64,000 nucleotides of DNA from Arion vulgaris. Taxonomy: Eukaryota > Mollusca > Gastropoda > Stylommatophora > Arionidae. The position numbers and the translations under genes were made by a program. A model generated the notes under the pieces. The model was given only the letters and a program-made list of their open reading frames with translations. It made no database searches and had not been told where the DNA came from. Where the stretch lies: assembly GCA_020796225.1 (NCBI GenBank), contig CM036758.1, positions 68,399,274 to 68,463,273 on the forward strand, given 5' to 3'. Shown here piece by piece: positions 55,585-64,000 of this stretch (the stretch's first letter is position 1; each line of letters opens with the position of its first letter).

Positions 55585-56090
55585 GTCGTCACACTGCTAC
55601 CGTGTTGTTGACCAGTGTCGTCACACTACTACCGGGTTGTTGACCAGTGTCGTCACCTACTACCGGTTGTTGACCAGTGTCGTCACCTACTACCGTGTTG
55701 TTGACCAGTGTCGTCACACTACTACCGGGTTGTTGACCAGTGTTCACTACTAGGGTTGTTGACCAGTGTCGTCACACTGCTACCGGGTTGTTGACAAGTG
55801 TCGTCACACTGCTACCGTGTTGTTGAGAAGCTCGTCACACTGTTACCGGGTTGTTGACTGCGTCACCTGCTCCCGGGTTGACAAGTGTCGTCACAACTAC
55901 CTGTTGTTGACAGTGTCGTCACAGTACTAGCAAGGTTGTAGACCAGCTGTCTCTTACTGCTGGTGTTGAAGTGTCGTCACTCTGCTGGTGTTGACAACTG
56001 TCGTCATGCTCCCGGGGTTGTTGACAAGTCGTCACTGTACGGGTTGTTGACTGCGTCACCTGCTACCGGGTTGTTGACAAGTGTCGTGGT
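55585..56090. repeat. 32-bp minisatellite
   Basis: About 15 units of 'gtcgtcacactactaccggg' 'ttgttgaccagt'. Right half rich in indels. Confidence 0.92.
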
Positions 56091-56149
56091 TTTCTGTTTT
56101 TGTCTTGCGCTGTTTTGGTGGCTTGGGTGATTGTTATTTTTGCTCTTTG

Positions 56150-56400
56150 ACAGGATTCTGCGATGCCATCTAATTCATCTTTTTCGTGGTCTTCCTTTCG
56201 CCTTCTATCCTGATGTTCTGTTGTAGAAGACTCTGTATACTGTATAGTTTTGATGCATTCTTAATAAGTGGCCAAACCACTTCATTCTTTGTTTCTCAAT
56301 GTAATTCAATCAAGGTTCTGAGACAACTTTCTTTCTTATGCTGATGTTGGTGATTGTCTTTTCTGGTGTTGATAACTTTTCGCAGGCACCGTATTTCATA
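56150..56400 (-). mobile_element. LINE C-terminal fragment
   Basis: Minus strand related to 49470-49655: 'tcgtggtcttcctttcgcct' and 'tgatgttctgttgtagaaga'. Confidence 0.7.
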
Positions 56401-56509
56401 TGTAGTTATTTTTTGCGACTGCACTTTACTCATTATCCATGTTTGGCTCTGGTAACACAAAGTAGGTATGAAAATTATTATTATTATGAAAAGTTATTGT
56501 ATTTCAGTT

Positions 56510-57022
56510 TCAGTTTGGAATATCTTCATTGCACTCCGGACATGTCCATAGGTGCTCCGATTTCCTTCGCAATATCTTCAACAGCGTCCAGCGACTGACC
56601 GTACCAGTTCTATTTTGATTGATGAGCCTACTCGTATACCTGTTGTACTGTTCTTTTCTTGCCACACCAATCTTCAAACCCAGCTCTCGCAATCTAGTAA
56701 TTGACGTGGATTGGTTTAGATGAAGGTCTGCTCTGCGGCTACGCTCTATGAGGGCGTTCACGATGTCAGCTCTGTCCATTGGCTGGCCCTCTGATACAGC
56801 GGCAGAGCCAGCCAGCCTGTCTGCTCTCTCATTGCCAACGACACCCATGGGCTCCGGAATAAAGACAAGTGTAATTCTGCAAATTGTTGACGCCTGCAGT
56901 GATTCAGTCCATTGCCTGTGCACCGAACCTGCCTCCACCTTTCGGATCATACTCAATGAGTCACTCAGAATGCACGCATGAGTGTAGTCTTGTGACTCTA
57001 GCCAGAGTAGTGCATTGGTCAC
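56510..57022 (-). mobile_element. I-clade LINE, RNase H end to C-terminus
   Basis: An open 170-residue minus frame: MTNALLWLESQDYTHACILS, DSLSMIRKVE (catalytic Asp), VVGNERADRLAGSAAV (last Asp), then LKIGVARKEQYNRY and EHLWTCPECNEDIPN. It is the longest intact piece of this family here. Its 3' end carries a CAGTTT-type tail. Confidence 0.88.
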
Positions 57023-57239
57023 CTTTATTATATTAATACATGTTTGTTAGGGATTAATGACAGGATTGTGTACGTACCAGAAAACTGTACTTATAAATCA
57101 CATTGTGTGTAGTCCGTGACCAAACACATGTAAACTGACCCTGAGAGCTTTGCAACTGTCCACTAGAAATGACACAGGCTACTACACACACGGTTCTATG
57201 ACGTGTAGCCAGTCCTCGTGTGTGGTGTGTATTTGTTGT

Positions 57240-57605
57240 GACATTAATTTCGAGAACAGTACTCTCAAAATATAGACGAAACACGTGAAAACATACAGTT
57301 TGTCTTGAACTCTAATGTAAGTGGGCCACCTCTTTCTTCTCAAGTCTGCATACTGTTGGCAGTTCTGTAGTATATAATTCCTATGATTTCTGCTTCCCCG
57401 TTTGGGTCGACCTCTTCCCGCAGTAAGTTTTGGCCATCCTCGTGATGGTAGGTCTGACATTCTTACTGCGTGGCTAAATCTCGGAGGCAGATTGGCGACC
57501 GTAGAATCCGTTATGCCATTCCTCATTGTGAGGGATCGTTGCACCATGTTATGCGCCTTACGGCCGGGTGCATCTGTTTTCTGCAAGCATTTGTTTCGGG
57601 TTAGC
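57240..57605 (-). other. Unassigned minus-strand reading frame
   Basis: The minus frame has NGITDSTVANLPPRFSHAVR and PKLTAGRGRPKRGSRNHRNY. The GRGRPKRG block resembles LINE C-termini, but I cannot assign a family. It abuts SINE A at 57605. Confidence 0.35.
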
Positions 57606-57730
57606 ATTCCCTATTGGACACATGCATCCGATTTCAACCAAACCTTCTTAGTCGCCTCTTACGACATGCGTGGCAGGTAACAGTGGTTCTATTCTTTACA
57701 CCCCAAATTTGGGCCCCGGAAACCACACGA
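57605..57730 (-). repeat. SINE-like repeat family A, head
   Basis: 'gtcgcctcttacgacatgcg' 'tggcaggtaacagtggttct' and head 'ggaaaccacacgag'. Confidence 0.8.
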
Positions 57731-57929
57731 GCAACACTTATATTCAAAAGCACACATATGTTTTCCAATTACTTTTTTAATGTGCATGCTTCACACGTAG
57801 CCACTAGGAATATGCATACTCTTGGTATTCTTAGCTTTGTTTTCCTATCAGTTCCATTCCTTACTATTTTTATGTTATTTGTAGCCTATTTTTGCACTTG
57901 GCAATTTCTTGTTTGGAGTGGCCATTGAC

Positions 57930-58765
57930 TGGGTGATGTTGCAGGGGCGAAATGGCATCGATTGGGTAGAAAATAGTCAACTAGAAGATTTGGATTTTGC
58001 AGATGATATTGCCTTGTTAAGTAGAAACAACCAAGATATGCAAAGAAAAACAGACAACTTGTCATCTATAGCATCAAAAGTTGGACTGCAGATAAGCTAT
58101 GAAAAACAAATATAATGAAGACACATATGGCAAGTAATGCAGATATCACACTGGAATCTAAAATGATAAAAATAACAGAGCAGTTCACCTATTTAGGTTT
58201 CAATTTTGATTGCACAGGAAATGTTAAAAAGAAATTATGATACGAATTGGCAAAGCAACATCAGCTTTTAAAAGTCTAAATAAAATATGGAACTGCAAGT
58301 TATATAGTATTAAAACTAAATTACGAATTTTCAATTCAAATGTTGTATCAATCCTAACATATGCCAGCGAGAGTTGGAAAATGACTAAAGATATAGAAAG
58401 CTAGTTGAATGCATTTGAAAATAGATGTCTGCGAAAAATAATGAATATAAAATGGAACGAATTCAGGAGAAGTGATGAAATCAGAGACATGTCTGGTCAA
58501 CCACTAGTGACAACTGTTATAAGAAAGAGAAGATGGAGATATGTTGGACACACCTTGAGGAGAAATGATCAACGAATATCAAAGCAGGCATTGAAGTGGG
58601 ATGCAAAGGGTTCAAGAAAGAGAGGTTGACCTAAGGAGACCTTGAAACGAACTTTGCTGAGAGAGGCAGGAAATAGTCTCAGTTCCATGGAGGAGATTGA
58701 GCGAGTTGCCCAGGATAGAGCGGTATGGAGAAATTACTTGCAGGCCCTATGTAACGTATAACGGT
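57930..58765 (+). mobile_element. LINE RT palm to 3' end
   Basis: Frame 1 gives QLEDLDFADDIALLSRNNQD, the RT motif with catalytic FADD. After breaks come IGKATSAFKSLNKIW, SILTYASESWKMTKD and FENRCLRKIMNIKW. Then RRWRYVGHTLRRNDQRISKQ and KRTLLREAGNSLSSMEEIER, ending with WRNYLQAL. Order and motifs fit a CR1/RTE-like LINE. The endonuclease and the RT fingers are missing; at least three frame breaks. Confidence 0.85.
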
Positions 58766-58859
58766 ACAAGAGGAATTATTATTATATTAATTTCTTTTAT
58801 ACTTCTTTTCACTGTTTAACTTTATGCCAAGTTTTTCTGAAAAATCCATTTTCATTTAT

Positions 58860-60850
58860 GTATCTTCTCCATTGCATCCAGTATGTTCTTCTTCAACATT
58901 GCATCCAGTATGTTCTTCTTCTCCATTGCATCCAGTATGTTCTTCTTCTTCATTGCATCCAGTATGTTCTTCTTCTTCATTGCATCCAGTATGTTCTTCT
59001 TCTTCATTGCATCCAGTATGTTCTTCTTCTTCATTGCATCCAGTATGTTCTCCTTCTTCATTGCATCCAGTATGTTCTTCTTCTTCTATATTGCATCCAG
59101 TATGTTCTTCTTCTTCATTGCATCCAGTATGTTCTTCTTCTTCTACATTGCATCCAGTATGTTCTTCTTCTTACATTGCATCAGTATGTTCTTCTTTCTA
59201 CATTGCATCCAGTATGTTCTTCTTCTACATTGCATCCAGTATGTTCTTCTTCTCCATTGCATCCAGTATGTTCTTCTTCTTCATTGCATCCAGTATGTTC
59301 TTCTTCTTCATTGCATCCAGTATGTTCTTCTTCTTCATTGCATCCAGTATGTTCTTCTTCTTCATTGCATCCAGTATGTTCTTCTTCTTCTACATTGCAT
59401 CCAGTATAGTTTTCTTCTTCATTGCATCCAGTATGTTCTTCTTCTTCTACATTGCATCCAGTATGTTTTCTTCTTTCTATCATTGCATCAGTATGTTCTT
59501 CTTCTACATTGCATCCAGTATGTTCTTCTACATTGCATCCAGTATGTTCTTCTTCTACATTGCATCCAGTATGTTCTACATTGCATCCAGTATGTTCTTC
59601 TTCTTCATTGCATCCAGTATGTTCTTCTTGTACATTGCATCCAGTATGTTCTTCTTCTGCATTGCATCCAGTATGTTCTTCTTCAACATTGCATCCAGTA
59701 TGTTCTTCTTCTACATTGCATCCAGTATGTTCTTCTTCTACATTGCATCCAGTATGTTCTACATTGCATCCAGTATGTTCTTCTTCTACATTGCATCCAG
59801 TATGTTCTTCTTTACATTGCATCCAGTATGTCTCTTCTTCTTCTACATTGCATCCAGTATGTTCTTCTTCTACATTGCATCCAGTATGTTCTTCTTCAAC
59901 ATTGCATCCAGTATGTTCTTCTTCTTCTACATTGCATCCAGTATGTTCTACATTGCATCCAGTATGTTCTTCTTCTACATTGCATCCAGTATTTCTACAT
60001 TGCATCCAGTATGTTCTTCTTCTACATTGCATCCAGTATGTTCTTCTTCAACATTGCATCCAGTATGTTCTTCTTCTTCTACATTGCATCCAGTATGTTC
60101 TTCTTCTACATTGCATCCAGTATGTTCTTCTTGTACATTGCATCCAGTATGTTCTTCTTCTACATTGCATCCAGTATGTTCTACATTGCATCCAGTATGT
60201 TCTTCTTCAACATTGCATCCAGTATGTTCTTCTTCTTCTACATTGCATCCAGTATGTTCTTCTTGTACATTGCATCCAGTATGTTCTTCTTCTTGTACAT
60301 TGCATCCAGTATGTTCTTTTTCATTGATCCAGTATGTTCTTCTTCGCATCAGTATGTTCTTCTTCTCTCTACATTGCATCCAGTATGTTCTTCTTCTTCT
60401 ACATTGCATCCAGTATGTTCTTCTTCTTCTACATTGCATCCAGTATGTTCTTCTTCTTCTACATTGCATCAAGTATGTTCTTCTTCTACATTGCATCCAG
60501 TATGTTCTTCTTCTTCTACATTGCATCCAGTATGTCTTCTTTCTTCTACATTGCACCAGTATGTTCTTCTTCTACATTGCATCCAGTATGTTCTTCTTGT
60601 ACATTGCATCCAGTATGTTCTTCTTCTTCTACATTGCATCCAGTATGTTCTTCTTCAACATTGCATCCAGTATGTTCTTCTTCTTCTACATTGCATCCAG
60701 TATGTTCTTCTTCTTACATTGCATCAGTATGTTCTTCTTTACATTGCATCCAGTATGTTCTTCTTCTACATTGCATCCAGTATGTTCTTCTTCTACATTG
60801 CATCCAGTATGTTCTTCTTCTACATTGCATCCAGTATGTTCTTCTTGTGA
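58860..60850. repeat. 27-bp-type minisatellite, open in several frames
   Basis: About 75 units of 'cattgcatccagtatgttct' followed by a variable TTC/TTCTA run, 24-33 bp and mostly multiples of three. Hence a 713-residue plus frame (58824-60965) and long minus frames with pseudo-motifs SSTLHPVC, FFFIASSM, LHCIQYVLL and EEEHTGCNV. I do not regard these as a gene: no anchor domain, no composition bias between frames. Confidence 0.93.
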
Positions 60851-60994
60851 ATGGTTATGGATTGAGTTACTTCTAAACAATAAACAACACAAGAAAGCTA
60901 ACTTTGTTATTTATTTATTATGTCTCTTTACTGTCAGTAGTAACATTATAATAGTAACAGTATAACATTGCATGTGAATTATAGCAGTATATGA

Positions 60995-63900
60995 ATCTCA
61001 CAACAGACTATACTTTTAGATAACTTTTATCTCCGATGGTACATCAATAGTTCTCTTGAAGAAAGGAGACTAAAGACCTAGATTTTAGAGTAATCTATTC
61101 CAGTAATCAATAGTTACATGAAGAAAGGAGACTAAAGATCAGTATTTTAAGTCAACTTATATCCAGGTAATCAATCAGTTGCCATGAAGAAAGGAGACTA
61201 AAGATCTATTTTAGAGTAACTTATATCCCAGGTATCATAGTTTCCATGAAGAAAGGAGACTAAGACATATATTTTAGAGTAACTTTATCCTATTGATCAA
61301 TAGTTTAGCATGAAGAAAGAGACTAAAGACTATATTTTAGAGTAACTTAATCTCCAGTAACAATAGTTGCCATGAAGAAGGAGACTAAAGACCATATTTT
61401 AGAGTAACTTTTTATCTAGGTAATCACAGTTAGCCTATGAAGACAGAGACTAAAGACTATATTTTAGAGTAATCTTATATCCTAGTATTACAATCAGTTA
61501 GCCATGAAGAAAGGAGACTAAAGACTATATTTTAGAGTAACTTATATCCTAGGTAACAATAGTTAGCCATGAAGAAAGGAGACTAAAGACCATATTTTAG
61601 AGTAACTTTTATCCCAGGTATCAATAGTTATGCCATGAAGAGAACTAAAGACCATATTTTATGAAGTAACTTTTTCCAGTGATCAGATGTTACATGAAGA
61701 AAGGACTAAAGACTATATTTTAGAGTAACTTTTATCCCAGGTATCAATAGTTAGCCATGAAGAAAGGAGACTAAAGACATATTTTGGTAACTTATATCCT
61801 AGGTAACAGATAGTTAGCCATGAAGAAAGGAGACTAAAGACCATATTTTAGAAGTACTTTTTATCCTGGTATCAATAGTTAGCCATGAAGAAGAGACTAA
61901 AGACCATATTTTAGTAGTAACTTATATCCTAGGTAACAATAGTTAGCCATGAAAAAGGAGACTAAAGACCATATTTTAGAGTAACTTATATCCTAGGTAT
62001 CAATAGTTAGCCATGAAGAAAGGAGACTAAAGACCATATTTTAGAGTAACTTATATCCCAGGTATCAATAGTTAGCCATGAAGAAAGGAGACTAAAGACC
62101 ATATTTTAGAGTAACTTATATCCTAGGTAACAATAGTTAGCCATGAAGAAAGGAGACTAAAGACCATATTTTAGAGTAACTTTTATCCTAGGTATCAATA
62201 GTTAGCCATGAAGAAAGGAGACTAAAGACCATATTTTAGAGTAACTTATATCCTAGGTAACAATAGTTAGCCATGAAGAAAGGAGACTAAAGACCATATT
62301 TTAGAGTAACTTATATCCTAGGTATCAATAGTTAGCCATGAAGAAAGGAGACTAAAGACCATATTTTAGAGTAACTTTTATCCTAGGTAACAATAGTTAG
62401 CCATGAAGAAAGGAGACTAAAGACCATATTTTAGAGTAACTTATATCCCAGGTATCAATAGTTAGCCATGAAGAAAGGAGACTAAAGATCATATTTTAGA
62501 GTAACTTATATCCCAGGTATCAATAGTTAGCCATGAAGAAAGGAGACTAAAGACCATATTTTAGAGTAACTTATATCCAAGGTATCAATAGTTAGCCATG
62601 AAGAAAGGAGACTAAAGACCATATTTTAGAGTAACTTATATCCTAGGTATCAATAGTTAGCCATGAAGAAAGGAGACTAAAGACCATATTTTAGAGTAAC
62701 TTTTATCCTAGGTAACAATAGTTAGCCATGAAGAAAGGAGACTAAAGACAATATTTTAGAGTAACTTATATCCCAGGTATCAATAGTTAGCCATGAAGAA
62801 AGGAGACTAAAGACCATATTTTAGAGTAATTATACCCAGGTATCAATAGTTGCCATGAAAGACTAAAGACCATATTTTAGAGTAATCTATCTCCGGTAAC
62901 AATACTTACCATGAAGAAGGAGACTAAAGACTATATTTGAAGTAACTTAATCCAGGTATCAATAGTTAAGCCATGAAGAAAGAGACTAAAGACTATATTG
63001 TAGAGTAACTTATATCCTAGGTAACATAAGATGGGCCATGAAGAAAGGAGACTAAAGATCATTTTTAGAGTAACTTATATCCTAGGATATACAATAGTTG
63101 CCATGAAGTAGAAGAGACTAAAGACTCATATTTTAGGTAATCTATATCCCAGGTATCAATAGTTGCCATGAAGAGACTAAAGACCATATTTTAGAGTAAC
63201 TTTTATCCCAGGTATCAATAGTTAGCCATGAAGAAAGGAGTCTAAAGACCATATTTTGAGTGAAATATCCTAATTCAATAGTTAGCCATGAAGAAAGGAG
63301 ACTAAAGACCCATATTTTAGAGTAACTTTTATCTAGGTATACAATAGTTAGCCATGAAGAGAAGGAGACTAAAGACCATATTTTAAGAGTAACTTATATC
63401 CCAGTTATCAATAGTTAGCCATGAAGAAAGAACTAAAGACCTATATTTTAGAGTAACTTATATCCCAGTATCAATAGTTAGCCATGAAGAACTAAAGACC
63501 ATATTTTAAAGATACTTTTATCCCAGGTAACAATAGTTATGCATGAAGAAAGGAGACTAAAGACATATTTTAGAGTAACTATATCCTAGGTAACAATAGT
63601 TAGCCATGAAGAAAGAGACTAAAGACCATATTTTAGAGTAACTTATATCCAGGTATCAATAGTTACATGAAGAAAAGGAGACTAAAGACTATATTTTAGA
63701 GTAACTTATATCCTAGGTATCAATAGTTAGCCATGAAGAAAGGAGACTAAAGACTATATTTTAGAGTAACTTATATCCTAGGTATCAATAGTTAGCCATG
63801 AAGAAAGGAGACTAAAGACCATATTTTAGAGTAACTTATATCCCAGGTATCAATAGTTAGCCATGAAGAAAGGAGACTAAAGACTATATTTTAGAGTAAC

Positions 63901-64000
63901 TTATATCCTAGGTATCAATAGTTAGCCATGAAGAAAGGAGACTAAAGACCATATTTTAGAGTAACTTTTATCCCAGGTAACAATAGTTAGCCATGAAGAA
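60995..64000. repeat. 65-bp satellite, runs past the window edge
   Basis: About 46 units of 'gtatcaatagttagccatga' 'agaaaggagactaaagacca' 'tattttagagtaacttatat' 'cctag'. Units at 61900-62850 and 63690-64000 are nearly identical. Those at 61000-61880 and 62850-63680 differ mainly by single-base deletions and insertions. Confidence 0.96.

Noticed and set aside
58824..60965. A 713-residue protein
   Set aside because: Repeat unit lengths are multiples of three, so several frames are open at once; no non-repetitive domain or splice context supports a gene.

Overview
This is eukaryotic, animal-type DNA: AT-rich, intron-bearing and dominated by transposable elements and tandem repeats. The only host gene I can support is one split glycosyltransferase family 11 (alpha-1,2-fucosyltransferase-like) gene on the + strand. 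Its exon 1 (29576-29670) holds a cytoplasmic tail and a membrane anchor and has a TATA box upstream. Exon 2 (38765-39174) holds the stem and the start of the catalytic domain. Exon 3 (46771-47396) holds the rest. Introns are about 9.1 kb and 7.6 kb and are filled with repeats. Splice phases agree, but there are two reading-frame breaks, one in the stem and one in the catalytic core, so the gene is either a young pseudogene or carries assembly indels.

The repeat content points to a lophotrochozoan, with a mollusc as my best guess. It includes many tRNA-derived SINE families, Penelope-like elements, I-clade LINEs with RNase H, several hAT families and, most tellingly, a SPIN-type hAT element (54874-55237) of the kind known to have spread horizontally between animals. 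The taxon is an inference and cannot be proved from this window.

Layout. 1-9 kb: LINE 3' ends (two in inverted orientation), an I-clade LINE half with RT thumb and RNase H (5640-6985, minus), a piggyBac-like MITE and SINEs. 9.15-13.35 kb: a head-to-head Penelope-like element inserted in a 31-bp minisatellite. 13.6-19 kb: a hAT MITE, SINEs, and 33-bp and 13-bp minisatellites. 19.1-28.5 kb: nested transposons, namely a pogo/Tigger-like element, three hAT elements (one broken by a foldback Penelope insertion) and LINE tails. 28.7-47.4 kb: the fucosyltransferase gene, with LINE tails, a 2.35-kb hAT remnant, 59-bp and 34-bp minisatellites and an IS630/Tc1-like transposase relic in its introns. 47.4-58.8 kb: LINE tails, SINEs, a duplicated 258-bp MITE, hAT MITEs, SPIN, and CA-rich and 32-bp repeats. 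58.86-60.85 kb: a 27-bp-type repeat open in several frames. 61-64 kb: a 65-bp satellite running off the window.

Most transposon calls rest on terminal inverted repeats plus target-site duplications read directly from the sequence, and on empty-site comparison with other copies of the host repeat inside the window. I see no rRNA, functional tRNA, CRISPR or prokaryotic feature. SINE and LINE boundaries without a target-site duplication are approximate.
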